NCBI GenBank assembly: GCA_947561715.1
Contig: OX387199.1
Location: 2,423,001 to 2,487,000, forward strand
Direction of reading: 5' to 3'
Origin: Ascidia mentula
Taxonomy: Eukaryota > Chordata > Ascidiacea > Phlebobranchia > Ascidiidae
Length of the DNA: 64,000 nt
Shown here: in pieces, positions 37,028 to 49,440 of the stretch
Layout: each line of letters begins with the position of its first letter
Position numbering within the stretch: the stretch's first letter is position 1
Program-made: the position numbers and the translations under genes
The notes under the pieces: model-generated
Told to the model about the DNA's origin: nothing
Databases searched by the model: none
The model's input: only the letters and a program-made list of their open reading frames with translations

Positions 37028-37082
37028 AGCTGCGGACGGTTGCAAACACTTTTTCCACCTATGATGTCTCTCCAGTGCAGCT
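37028..37082 (-). ncRNA. Hammerhead-like motif, copy E, decayed
   Basis: On the minus strand: AGCTGCA, CTGGAGAG (core changed), ACATCATAGGT hairpin, GGAAAAA, then GTC followed by CGCAGCT. Order and spacing match the other copies, but the core is altered. Confidence 0.4.
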
Positions 37083-37834
37083 GGTGATCGACTTCGATCT
37101 TGACGGAAGGTAAATAGTCAGAAAGAGACCATGCCACTGGATTGCAGTCAAGCTTTACGGCACAGTGGAAGCCAATGAGAACTTACGGTGTGTAGCGAGC
37201 AACACAACCAAAGTAACTGTCTGACTGGAGTGTTGTTTTCTAATGCCTTAGACACACTCATCATTATACTCGACAATATACAGACACTTTCCGGTGGACA
37301 TAACGTTACGCATGCATTTTGTTTTACCAACGTCATGGTAATCTCTGTCTTAATCAACATGTTGATAGACATGATGCCAAAGAGCTTTGACAAAACAAGC
37401 AGCAACGCTTAAGTGAAATAGGAGTAACTGCGCGCATTCTTCTTGAGAGACGCGAAAAACTGGAGTCTCATATAAACGAAACATGCGGACTGATAGCTAC
37501 GATATAATGCATAATGCTAATGTTTAAAAGTTCCACTTCACAGCTGCTAGTCTTGAAATAAGTAAAGAGATGCTAAGTAGTATTCGTTATTACTTTATTG
37601 CGGACACTAAATATAAGTTCTCATACCAAATTTGCTCATATCTTTAGGCACTCTGGACGACGGGCCAAGATTGGTTGTTTTGAATCACGTGATTTAAAAA
37701 TTTGTGTCATACAAAACTATTAGCGACGATACGTTTTGTTGGCTACCAGCGACGATACAGGATATTGCAAAAATTAGATATACAAAGAATTGGGTACAAT
37801 ACGTTGGGGGGGGGTCCGTGAACGCGAGGGAATT

Positions 37835-39493
37835 TTATCCTGTTGGATGGTGGCATGCCGGAGCATGGTGAGCATGGTGAGCTGGGGTTGGTTGGTGATG
37901 GTGGGTTGGTTGGTGGTGGTGGTGGGTTGGTTGGTGGTGGTGGTTGTCATGGTGGTGGTGGTTGTCATGGTGATTGTCATGGTGATGATGTGCCTCCTTG
38001 TGGTGGTGTTGATCGTGAATGGCATCGTAGGAAGGCGGGGCGTGAGAATAAGATCCCTCCCTGTACAACTGAAACCACAAAAATCGTATAAGGTTCTGTG
38101 AAGAACAAAACGTTACAGGTTCAACTCTTACGCACGTCAAAAAAGACAAACAAAAAATTCAAGTTGTTTGTGAACCTGGACTCTCGTTTGGCACAATTTA
38201 ATGGCAGTTCTTGCTATGCCAACCACTGACAATTGTTGGAAACTATGAATAAATTATACGAAGGATCGAGAAAATAAACATGTCAGATATGTGCAGCAAA
38301 TTTTGTTACTTGGAACTGGAATTACTAAAGGTGGAAACGAATTGTACCGCACTAACAGAGCATTTGTCGTACCGGGTTTACAACTCCATTGTCGTCGGTT
38401 GCCACAGTGGTGACAGTTACGGTCCTGGGTGTGCGTCTCGAAGGTTGTTGCCGGCTTCGTCGTCTACAGTATGCGCCACAACTTGCAAGGAGCATCAGAG
38501 AGACGACGATTGCGGTCCAAACCCCTATGCAATATATCAGTCCATTGTACACACCACATACTTAAAGTAATAGTTGAACTCAACTTGCCAAGCAATGTAA
38601 CATATTTAACATGTAAACATGCTCTAGCATGGCAAAGGAGGGTTGCTTCACTACGAAAGACAGGCTTTACTTGGTGATATCAATTATCACATATAAATAT
38701 TTATAAAGTTTTCAGAAAGATCTTCTTCTAAGGACAACATGTCTGGCAGCATCAGTAACAAATTTGGAAGGAGAATTTTAATCTTAAATGAGAAAAATAC
38801 TGTTGGTACTTACACCACCATGTGTACCAAGCTGTGTAGGTGCAACAAAGTGCCACGCTTCCGTACCAACCGCAACAGTATCCAACCTCATCACCTTGAT
38901 CTGCCATACGAATATAAAAAACGTTTTAGGGGTGACAATAAGTGAACAAATGTTTGGGCATACCTGGACAATAGTAGTTGTTGCCACAGTTCTCAAAGCC
39001 CTGAGGAACACACATAGTTGTTAGTTGTAATGTTGTTTACTTTAAGAACGTAAATCATTGCAGACATACGATTGATGCGTTTGTATTAGGCTATATGCGC
39101 AAAAGAGCCATAATAATCAATGAGAGCTGCAGACATCTGTGTGCCTGCTAGTCTACCAGCTAGCACAGTGCCACTTCAACAGCTGCACTGATGAGACCTT
39201 ACAGGTCGAAAAAGTGCGTGTATACACCATGTCCCCAGCTCTCATTGTTTACATAGGCTATATTGTTTATCCGAAAGTTTATCAAACACTTCGCGAACGC
39301 TTGTAAGTTGTTGACGTGTTCTTGTGTGCAGGTTAGTTTTAACAAACGTGTGTAAGCAGTATTACAATGAACCTCGGGAGAACAGACATTTATCGTTTTA
39401 TGAGTTTGTTTTTACTTGACCAAATTGGCCACTCACCGCGACAGCATTTATACAGACCAGAAGTACAAAGGTGATTAATCCGCGTTTGATCAT
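37835..39493 (-). CDS. Shisa-like (STMC6-type) membrane protein with His-rich tail and PPSY motif
   Basis: Exons 39493-39437, 39000-38964, 38900-38814, 38560-38382 and 38068-37835 chain in phase to 197 residues. There is a signal peptide (MIKRGLITFVLLVCINAVA) and a short Cys-rich ectodomain (ENCGNNYYC, then YCCGWYGSVALCC) ending in WYTWW. One membrane segment (VWTAIVVSLMLLASCGAYC) is followed by CRRRSR and a cytoplasmic tail. The tail has a PPSY motif, which binds WW domains of NEDD4-type ligases, followed by about 50 residues that are mostly His with Asn, Gln, Pro and Thr. Signal peptide, CC pairs, one membrane helix and PPxY is the plan of the Shisa/WBP1-VOPP1/CYYR1 superfamily of adaptor proteins. 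A poly-His tail is unusual and might bind metal; that is speculation. Two paralogues lie upstream at 40528 and 45379. Confidence 0.75.
39118..39247. mobile_element. 130 bp short-TIR element carrying hammerhead copy C
   Basis: The ends are CAATGAGAGCTG (39118-39129) and its perfect reverse complement (39236-39247). The interior carries the hammerhead copy at 39181-39240. It lies in intron 1 of the first Shisa-like gene. No reading frame and no clear target-site duplication. Confidence 0.65.
39181..39240 (+). ncRNA. Hammerhead ribozyme motif, type I, copy C
   Basis: AGCTGCA, CTGATGAG, stem II ACC-TTACA-GGT, CGAAA, a region with a GTGTATACAC palindrome that could form stem III, then GTC and CCCAGCT. 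The catalytic core is intact. Stem I pairs over five bases (AGCTG with CAGCT) but the two pairs next to the core are mismatched. Confidence 0.6.
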
Positions 39494-40527
39494 CGCTATA
39501 AATTCTTGGTATCCAGTATAACCTTATAACTACCCTATGATGTACGAGGAAAATATTTTTACATGTACACCTCCAACACGAGGCTATTTCGTATTATTAT
39601 TATCATTACATTTTCCTTCATCTGTTGTACAGTGCAACACCAACCTAAACTTTTGCCTGTGGTAAATGAATGACTTGCAATCAAGACTCATGATCAGACT
39701 CGTGACGGGTCCATAGTGATGTTAATGTTTAAACGTGTTTTTGTTCGACTTGCGTGAGGCCACATGAATAGGAACTTATGTGTGTGTCAGACATTTTGAC
39801 TGAACACATTTCAAGCTCAAATACTGATATTCACAAAAATGGTGTAAAATAACGCTGGAAAGAGAATAACAACCAAGTTATTTCAAACACATCTTCAAAA
39901 ATGTTCAACGAGAAAACGCGACGAATACTTTCAGTGACCATTGCTTAAATATTCACCGAAGCTGAAAAGCGTTGCATAAATTTCTTAAAAAAACGTACGG
40001 TGAAACATTGTGTGCTTTGGTGCATTGTCAACGATACACGGATAAACGAACTGGCAAAATAGCGTGCGGCAGTTATTTGAAGAGAAAAACGAAAATCCAT
40101 CAACCCAGACACAATTGGTTGTGCATTGCGTAATCAGCAGAAAAAAAGTAGTACATAGTACGAGTACCCAATAAAACGACGTTTACTGCAAAAACATAGT
40201 AGACGAACATCTTCCGTGGTTTGTTACAACCAGACAAGTGATCAGACCTCGCATGTCGAGTGTGCAATGCAGCTCGCAAAAACAACGTTCTATTTAACAG
40301 TATTTGCATAACTTCGGCCACATTTGAGTCATGCAGAATAGTTTAAAACATCTTTATAAAACGCTTAAAAAGTGCTTCCAAAGGCGAGCGAGTTTCCGAT
40401 GCAAGAATTTTTAATTGGAGGGAAGGATCTTTAATCGCCAGGTGTCGCCCTGGAGCACGCCTCTCTCACGAAACCACGTTACATTGTGGTTGGAGCAATC
40501 TCAACTTCACTTGTTGACGTGCTTGTG
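39494..40527. other. Spacer between Shisa-like genes 1 and 2
   Basis: No exon or repeat recognised. It should hold the promoter of the first Shisa-like gene, but no TATA-like box stands out. Confidence 0.35.
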
Positions 40528-41259
40528 TTACAGATTGGTGATTGGTTTGTATTTCTTTGCCTTCCATGCGCATTTGGCCAGTTTGTAAAACTCGTAGCAT
40601 CCGAAGCAGGCGAGACAGGACAGAGCAATACTCACCCAGAAAACTGCAAATGCAAAATACGTCACTACATAAAGATAATACGCTATTGAAACCAAACAGT
40701 TTAACGATGAACAGCTTTGTAGTAAAATAGTACAAAAGTTGGTGATGATGAACATAGTTGTGTCGAAACGTTTTGCTTTGACTTTCTTATTCAAAGAGTA
40801 ATGTTAACCTTTCAATTGTACTCAATGAAAAGTTAAACCAGAACGATTATCATGAACTAATTTAACTTTTTAATAATCAAGTGGACGAATGCTTACACCA
40901 TCTTGCGAACCACGGTGCACAACAAACAGGAAACTGGTTATCCAACACCGATCCGCAGCAGTAATTCCACCCTGCAAAACACACGTGTTTTGTTGCTAAA
41001 AGGTATTATGGACATACTAACTTTACTGTAAACGTTAGCTTACAACATGAAAACAAAAACTTGTATCTTATTGGTTTGGTCATTTTAAACAAACAATGCA
41101 ATTGGCGCACAATTACTGTGTCGAGGAATATTGCATGCACGCTTTATTGACTAAGAAAGGTGTTGTGGGAATTGGCCTTATAGTCCAATAATTCTCTATT
41201 GGAGATAAAACGACAGTCTTACCTTCACATACATAACCATAGCCACAATCTTGCGATGC
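40528..41259 (-). CDS. Shisa-like membrane protein, short-tailed paralogue, first exon not found
   Basis: Exons 41259-41223, 40971-40897 and 40643-40528 chain in phase and encode SQDCGYGYVC, then NYCCGSVLDNQFPVCC and WFARW, a membrane segment (FFWVSIALSCLACFGC) and a short basic tail (KCAWKAKKYKPITNL) ending at a stop. Exon sizes and splice phases match the paralogues at 37835 and 45379 (37 nt ectodomain exon; the next exon ends TGG T|GTAAG). The tail lacks any PPxY motif. I could not find a signal-peptide exon upstream, so the 5' end is missing from this call; it should lie between 41260 and about 42600. It could be a functional gene or a partly degenerate copy. Confidence 0.6.
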
Positions 41260-43654
41260 CTGAAAAAAAACAAGCACATTTAGAATAAGTTAAGCACTAT
41301 ACAGTAACAAATTACGGCAATATATTGTTTCAACACTAGAGACAAAATAAGGTTCATCATGTCCAAATTTTCCAAAGTTTCAAATGTTCTTGTATGTATT
41401 CAAACGGGATGTCTCAGGTAGCAGAATTTCGATTATATTCAACTACTTTTTCTATTCTACTCACGTCTGTTAAAGATGGCATGCATGTGATGACAGAGAA
41501 ATGAAGAAAATTGTAAATCAAATCCATACAAGCAGATCTTGAAAAACTTCTTCAATCGCCTATCAACAAACTTCCTACACCTGTTGGCAACACAAGATAT
41601 TGAATCAGAATACGCAGCGTCCAGAAAAAAACCTACATTAACAACCGTCTCATTCCGCACATGTGGATTCAAAATACACTAGATCCGACGCAAATGATGC
41701 CTAGGGCGCTGAAAGGCTTACTGAAAGGCTTGTTGCACGTTTTATGTGAAGACACTGAATTCCTGTTTAAGGAACGCGCAGAGAGCAATGGAAAAGTCCA
41801 ATGTCCTTGGGCAGTTTCTAATATGTTCCAATAACTGACTTACGCCAGGCTCAGGGCGGCAACTAGTGGTATCTGTTCCTCATCCACAGTTTAGCGATAA
41901 GCGCTTCAAATTTTACCTGCTGTATTTATTTAAAATTATACTAAATTTTTCATAAGGTTACACTTTTGACCTTTCGCCTACTTACAAACTTGCTAGGTGA
42001 AGAACTAACGGTCGTATTTTAATTTTATTGACATGGTGCGTCATTTACGATATTTGTCAGACCGATTGCAAGGCGACGTCATTCATCAACTAAATACATG
42101 AAACAATTACACCGTTTGGGTTATAACCGAAATATTCCGATCACTTAAGGGCTGATGCCTGCTTTTACTCCGTAAGTTTTATTTTCATATTTCCATCATC
42201 TTCTGAGAAAACAAGTTTACGTCGCAAACAATCCCGGCAAACTTTTGTACACAACACAAATACTTTTGAAACAAAATCCGGAAGACCATGCAGTACGGGC
42301 TTAGAAACGCACACGTTTTGTGATACAAGTCACACCAATCACGTCTATATTTAGAATGGCGGGATCATAATTTCCCGGCAAGCCAGACATTCCCAATAAT
42401 CTGTAAACTGTCTCGCTAGAAGAACATTTGACATTGAACACGTTTAGGCGTGCGTGTGCAAAGATTATATATAATAAGTACGCGACCAAACCACATTAAA
42501 AAAACCTCGATCTCAAACTGTCGAGATATCCAACACGGTTTCAGCGCGTTCCGCTGAAGTAGGTTTTCAAATCCCACACATTAAAAGCATTACGAGCAAC
42601 GGTCGGTTTTGGTGGCTTGCAATCGCCCCGAGCTGCCTTGTATTTACGTTCAGCAGAGCGCGATTTGATATGCGTGCTTAAATATTATGCTTATCTTTTT
42701 TATATTAACTGCCCTGCACGCCGTAGTGCTGCTTTCTGCGAACATGTCACTACTAAAACGGTCGAGGAACGCGTTACTACTTCCTGTGATAGGATGTTTC
42801 ATTATAAGGCAATATGGTGGGCACTGTGTTCAGCACTACTGGTTTTGAAACGAGCATTTCCTCTTTTCTGTGGTATATTATTATGGTACATTTGCTTGGC
42901 ACATTCGTCATATTATTCCACAACTGAAAACCGAAATAAGCTATCAGGGCAAAAGTGTTTTTAGCGAGCTGTAAACGTAACGTCAGCTATTTGTGAAAAA
43001 TTATTTAACAACTCTTTATATTCAACAAGGAATGACCTCTACCCATATATCATGCAAACATTTTGATACCTGGAACAGGCTACCTTGATTCTTTAAGACT
43101 GTCCAGGACCCTTGCTCAAACGCATAAACTGCCTATCTTTAAAAACCAGAGTGTATTAATTCCACCCATTTAGTTGTCAGTCAAAAGCTCTGAACCAAGC
43201 CAGTACTACTCCCGCAAGTTTCCTGGCGATTCCAACGCACACGTGCCTTCTAGAACCTTTTTATCCACTGACTTGGAGACCTCATATTGAAAGAAGGTTT
43301 GTCAAACATTGGCTGTTTGTTCTGCGTGAGACGTTACTGCTAACCATCGTCACACGCCGTCACTACAACCACCACTAACCGCCGTCTTTAGAGTAAAGTT
43401 CACAACGTGAGAAACGAACCGTTCTGGCACACTGACTGCAATACTTGCTTGGTATGACTTCGTCGTAGCTGTAAGGGCCGTCAGCGTTGGCGTCTTTAAC
43501 GTACATACCCTCAAACGAGCTTGTCACGTTTAGCTCTGAAGCTTACGTCTCGTCACGCAAAGAGAAATTCTTGTTTTGTCCAACTCACATACCAAACCCC
43601 GGTAAAGGGCGTGTCGTCAAACACTACTGTCGTTTTTACTCATTTTAGGACCGC

Positions 43655-43658
43655 ATAC

Positions 43659-43697
<39 letters not shown>
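43655..43697. repeat. (TA)n microsatellite
   Basis: Roughly 20 TA dinucleotides, starting with a short ATACAT variant. Confidence 0.9.
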
Positions 43698-43699
<2 letters not shown>

Positions 43700-44332
43700 T
43701 TTTTAAATCTCGAGGCAACACACTCTAATGATCCACCTTCACTATCTTTCACAGACTGTCAAGTCCACTGCAAGTGACCTGTTTGTTTCTGCCCTTACCA
43801 CCAGCAAGAAGATCACGTGCACGAGATTTTGTGCAATCACATCCTTTGTTTGTCGTTGTATACAACAGTAACTATGGTTACCCTTGCCGAGGAGATACAT
43901 TTACACGCTAAAAAAACGCCTAACTTCTATTCTCCAAACGACGTTTGTTGACAAGCACTAAAGCGTGACGGTTTCAGAGGTCACATGACGTTATTCTCGC
44001 CCAACAAACCGTGACGCTATTTTCAGAAAATTTAGGCACCTGACTGCTACTCACGTGAGTGCTATTGGTCGGCGGATTGATGACGAAAATTTTCGTCGCC
44101 ACCGAATGAAGCAAGGGTGTAGTTTTATTTGAATGAGGTTTGGCAGTTATAGTCATGTGAGTGTTTTGTCATAATGACGATGGTGCACCAGGAAACGCGT
44201 TCGATAGCTTTTACAAATTTACGCGGCGTATCCAATGTGTGACGGTTTCTGCAACATTTATTTGCGATTCTGACCAAATGTAACGGCCAGAAGCAATTAA
44301 CAAAGCGTACCACCATGCTTTTGAAAAACTTA

Positions 44333-44640
44333 TCGTATTTACTCCATTGTAAGCCGCGACTTGTTAAATTTTTTAACCTACCGTTTGTGCGGCTTACAAT
44401 CGAGGACGGCTTACATTAATTAATGTCGCGCCGCTATTTTGTCTGCGCTCTGTACTTTAATGAAATTTACCATCAACTCGCTCCATCGTACCAATACGTT
44501 TTATCCCCCAAGGTTGTCAGCGTATCTGACTATTTTAAACGACAGATTTCTTGACAATATTGTTGTAGGGCACCTAAGTTTGCCTTTAACATTTACGTGT
44601 GGTTCGTCCGGGGGCGGCTTAAAATCGAGGAAACACGGTA
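44333..44640. mobile_element. MITE-like element, about 308 bp
   Basis: The left end (CGTATTTACTCCATTGTAAG then CCGC) is an imperfect inverted copy of the right end (GCGGCTTAAAATCGAGGAAA then CACGG). The interior matches the copy at 21562-21766. Non-coding and probably non-autonomous. Confidence 0.6.
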
Positions 44641-44729
44641 ATCAATAACAACAACATACATCTGTTTTTAAAAGATTTGGTTATTGGCTGACTTATCATC
44701 ACTAACGCTGCGTTGTTTTGCCGAAACAT

Positions 44730-44836
44730 ACAATATAGTACCACTGCCATACAGCTATTATAATAACGCACTGATAAGACCTTATTTTTAAAGTATAGGT
44801 CGAAACAGTGGGCATCTATATGCAGTTTACACTATT
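44730..44836 (+). repeat. Short inverted-end repeat with decayed hammerhead, copy D
   Basis: Ends ACAATATAGT and ACTATTGT. The interior has CTGATAAG (core changed), an ACC...GGT hairpin enlarged by inserted bases, CGAAAC, then CAGTGGGCATC and TGCAGTTTACAC as in copy A. The order is that of the hammerhead family, but the core is altered. Confidence 0.5.
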
Positions 44837-45378
44837 GTAATATTGTTAAAACACAAACCAAAAGTACATCAGTTTGTAATAAAACCTGCTTTAAAAACCA
44901 GAAACGGTATGAAGCAGTCTGTAATTGATGAAGGAACAAGCATTGTATACATTTATGGACAAACAGCGCACTGAAAAGGCAAATTACTTTGAAAACGAAC
45001 ATGTTTTTGTACATTTGTACGCATAAAAAGCATGCTTCCTACACATGTAAGTGCACAATCAACCAACATATGTACATATGACACGAAAAAGCGGAAAAGC
45101 TGGCGGGTAAATGATGATGCGACGGACAGAGGTGTAATAAAAATGACAGGACAAACACAAATTGTTTAAGATTATTATTTATCGTGTATTTCGTTCGGGA
45201 TCCTTGCAACACAGAAGAGACAGAGGGCCGGTTTTTTAAACAGAAACTCATAATCCATGTCGATAATTTGGACAAAAGTCCAACGGAAACACGTAAAGCA
45301 CTTTGAAGGATAAAAACAGATAAAAATAATCGCCTACAGTGAAAAAAATTAATTTTTGTTTTGTCCCAGTCAGTTGAG

Positions 45379-48300
45379 CTAAGTTGGGCGGTAAGTCGTG
45401 TAGGGGGGTGGGGCGGTTGCGGGCGCTTCGTAAGGCAGATACATATTCTTGAACGCTCCTGTCTTGCTGTAGTCCTGCGAATTCGCTATTTCTTGATACG
45501 TGGGCGGAAAATCGGGTGGGTGAACTGGCTGCAATGACAACGACGACAAAAGTTGAGGCAAAGTGTTCACGTTAGATAACAATTTGCTGCAGAAATATTT
45601 AAATATCAACATGACGAAATCGCCTAGTTAATTTTTGAGAATGGAAATTGCCTCCACAAGCTAACAGTCCAGAGTTTTTTTCGTAGCAAGAGTCGAAATG
45701 GGTGTGCAGAGAATGCGCAGGTTTTTGATATTTGGATAGAAGAACGCTTGTTTAAACATCACAAGACAAAGCGCTTCTCGGAACCAAAGCGAATATTTGT
45801 TTACAGGAACTTAGTTTCGTATTACAACCGCATTTCACCCGAGGCAACATTTAATACTTTCACCTGGGGGTGTGGTGGGTAGTGCAGACCTTCAGAAGCG
45901 CCGTGTTGATTGTTTGTGGTTGTTGTTGTCATCGCGATCGCTGTTTGTCTGTTTGTTCTGGAGGTTGCTCCAACCCTTCTGTTGTGCTTGACCTTTGACC
46001 TCTTGCACCAGTAGGTTATGCACCCGCTCACCAACATGATCGAAACAGCCAGGATAAACCAGAAGTCTACAAGGAACGCACAAAAGATTTGAAGTTTTGT
46101 TACATATTTTGACCGCAATCTCCTTACCGCCTCTAGCGTCCGCTAATATGTTATCTATGACCGCTTCTGGGTGTAGTGACCTGAGACCATGCATGCGTGG
46201 AAGTAACGCGAAGGACATGTGGTGTGAAGCGCTCGTTTGTTTTGGCCGTTTTTACGTTTTGAATAAAGGCATTTGTACCCTACTGGTTTTAAGCAGGTCC
46301 TACGAGCCTTGTAAAAGATAAACGTTATACAATTTAAACATTTTACACAACCGCCGCTTGTTGTTAATCAGATCTCGGTTGGAATAATTCCTGTGTGTTC
46401 CACTTTGTGTGAACGGCACTACGGTGGTGCCCAGCGTGTGTCATGTTTTATGCAAGTGTCGTAACCGCGAAACATGTCGGTCCTGCTACGCTCCATGACC
46501 GATTTCAAATAGGAATAATATATAGGAACGATTTAAAAGGGAAGATATGACGTTATTCACCACATCACACTCACGTATTTTACGCCAATTGCTCTCAATA
46601 TAAATAAACATGATCAAACTTTAAGAGCGTCGTTAAGCCGCGGGGACATAGAAGCTATTCTGAACCATTAATAATTGAGAGGCGCAGCGTTTATAATTGT
46701 GAAATTTCATAGCGCTCGGTGATAAGTTGTCACACAGGGTTGGTCTCCCATTAAATTTACACGAGCCAACAGTCGGTGCCCGCTTGTTATTACCCCGCAA
46801 AATAACTTTCTATTTTTACGGCATATTTCTCGTTATTCCGTACGCTGGTTTCTAAAGTCACGATGACTGAGAGTTAGTTGTTAAACCCACAACTATGCTG
46901 CAGCACGCGTGATAACGCCTGACTCAATGGTGGTCGTGTTGGTTTTACCGATGCCATGACTCAGAATTTTGAAGTTATTGTTGATATGCTTCTCTTTTTT
47001 TAGGCTATTTTTTGTCATCTACATTGGTCACGAAAACATTTGAAACTAAACACAGCGTTCTGTAACATAAGTTACTACGTTATTTTAAGCACGTTCTTGT
47101 TGCTTTTTGCACATCATTTATTTTGCATAAACACTACTGATAATTGCGCAATTTATCGTTATAAGGGTGACTTAGGGTTAACTGCGACTTACACCATCTT
47201 GCGTACCACCTCCAGTAGTAACAGCACTTATCTCCGCAGCAGTATGCAACCTGGGTGAAGAAATCTGAAAACAGGAAAACACGTTAAATACCATTCAGTT
47301 GGGATTGGGTCGTATGGGAATTACCTCGGCAACGATCATCATCGCATCGACGGTTATTGCGGAAAGCCTAAACAACACAGAACCTGTTTAGTCGAACTTA
47401 TGGCAATAGTTATAGATATAATTTTTTTACACATCAAAACTACATAAAAAAACTACATATTGGAGTTTTCTTAACGATATGTTGCATTCAGCTAACCAAG
47501 TAAAGCCAACGATACCAAGTCATGTGTTTTAGGTTAGAGACTGCTGTTAACACATTATTCTACAGTTCAGTGACTTAAAGCATTTCTTTGAAATCTATAC
47601 TTCTTATGTTTCCGGACGAGTTGTTAAGATTTGAAGATTTGAAGATTTTGTAAAAGGTGACGCGCCCGAAGGAGGTTGGATTTAATTATTTGGCAGGGAA
47701 TTGCTCTAATACTTTCTTTGTCAAAAATTCCCACTCAAAATAGGTGGCCTATCGGACAATGCGAATGATCACAAACTTCACAATGAGAACGAAGGGCTGA
47801 GCACATAGATACGGCTTTTGTGTGGGTAAAGTGGATGTTTTGATGTCTGAGCAACCGTTTGCCTAGCGAACACGGATCCCGATATTACAAAAGTACGTTG
47901 TTTTGTTCCCGGCTGTCTTTCAGCGTAGCGCTCCATTATACTAAGCGGTTTTCTGCGACTGAAAAACGAGTTTATTGTCCGTTATATGCTGTTACTCCTT
48001 TACATGTTTACGTTGTCAACGCTTTCCGTATGAAGCGCATAACCATGTGGTTCCCGTGTTTGTTTTGTTGTTGTTGTTGTTTTTGTTGTTTTAAGTCATA
48101 AGCTTATCGGTGAAAACGAGTAAAAACGTCACGTTTGTTGAAACAATACTAAACGTTGCATGTAATACAGTATCACCACACATTGATGCTACCTTATATA
48201 TCCTTCTTGCAATTTAGGAGAAAGTTTTGACAAAGGTTTGGTTTCTGATATCTTGTGTACAAACTGGCAGTCAGTTTACTGTTGTTAGCAGTTCTTTACA

Positions 48301-48404
48301 ACAAAGCTAATTACTAATTTGGCTTAAAAAATTAACTAATTTTAACTTACCAAAGCAGTACCAGCCTGGTATAGTAAGCCCACAACCAGATACCAGCTCA
48401 TCAT
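45379..48404 (-). CDS. Shisa-like membrane protein with PPTY and PPPY motifs
   Basis: Exons 48404-48351, 47367-47325, 47264-47193, 46066-45864 and 45528-45379 chain in phase to 173 residues. There is a signal peptide (MMSWYLVVGLLYQAGTAL), a Cys-rich ectodomain (RRCDDDRC, then YCCGDKCCYYWRWYARW) and one membrane segment (FWFILAVSIMLVSGCITYWC) followed by KRSKVK. The tail carries PPTY in FPPTYQEIA and PPPY in APPPYTTY near the C-terminus, two candidate WW-domain ligands. ATG at 48404 is used because it gives the full signal peptide; a second ATG follows directly. Superfamily role (trafficking or ubiquitin-ligase adaptor) is inferred from the plan, not shown. Confidence 0.75.
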
Positions 48405-49292
48405 AAATCTATCGGCCAAGTAATTAAGTACAGTTCAAACTTAATCAGCAGTGTAGTTGTAACGATACGTAACCCACTGTTAAACGCTGCAACGAAAACA
48501 TGCTGGATGTGATAAAATCGCAAAATGTAACAACTGGGGTACAAAAAAACACGCACAGCAGTTACTACTCAACGAATCGCACTGCCTTTAACTGAATACA
48601 TTGACAAATGACCTTCCACTGCTAAAACTACCTCATGTTTGTCTGGTGCGGGTCCAATTGCGTACTTTTGCAACGTTTGAATTGTGCTGGTGTCAGGTAA
48701 CGCACTGCGATCTCTTTTATGTTTATAGGGCCGCTGTAAAACCAGGCCAGAATAATGTTACGTGTCTGCTTTAGGCTGTTGATTGTTACGCAGTTCAACT
48801 GGCGTAAAACCAAACAAGTTATAATACTTGACAAGCTAAACTTACATATCGTACGTACACAGAACATATTCGCATATTCGCACTTACACTACTCACATTT
48901 GAACTTGCTAAACTCCCGAATACTCTGTCACAAATTACACAGCATGCACAAACTGTTTGACAGCTTTGTAACATTTGGCTCGCATTTAAAAAGCTGCAAC
49001 TATTTTTTACGTAGTTGCCTTTCATTCGAACATCCTGCGTTTCACACATTGGAACTAAACTGGTAGCTGCTATGTGACTTAATAAGTAACGGTCCACGTA
49101 GTACCTGGGCTTGTGTTCGCTTACGCTCGACTGTGCGTAAAAAATGCGTGTCCTCACCTGCTATTTTCGTCTGCAGAAATGGAGCGTCCGCGTTGTCGTA
49201 AGCCACCATGATTTGGCGAATTCTGGGGAGTCTGTATTGTGGCAGGACAATAGGCTTTTCCCCATTGTACTGCGAGAACAAACCACCGTGGT

Positions 49293-49440
49293 GTTGTTTG
49301 GTCTCGGGAGCCAAACCAAAGTCACATTAGAGTTTCGTGTGCCTTTGTTCCTCAGCGCAAATGCTTTATGAGGTTGTTACGATACGCATGACTGAACAAA
49401 GAAAGTCATCTTTTCCTGTATACGCGCCCATATGTAATGT
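49293..49440. repeat. Direct repeat, copy 1 (about 148 bp)
   Basis: TTGTTTGGTCTCGGGAGCCA through TATACGCGCCCATATGTAA is repeated almost exactly at 51203-51346, with only a few differences. Flanking sequence is unrelated. No coding frame is shared convincingly. Confidence 0.8.

Larger units (their letters stand above)
41260..45378. other. Spacer between Shisa-like genes 2 and 3
   Basis: No supported exon. It contains a TA-rich microsatellite (43655-43697), a MITE-like element (44333-44640) and a decayed hammerhead repeat (44730-44836). The missing first exon of the second Shisa-like gene is expected in its left part. Confidence 0.4.

Noticed and set aside
37790-38101. Plus-strand frame rich in Val and Gly over the His-rich tail
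   Set aside because: It is the antisense shadow of the CAC/CAT repeats of the Shisa-like gene.
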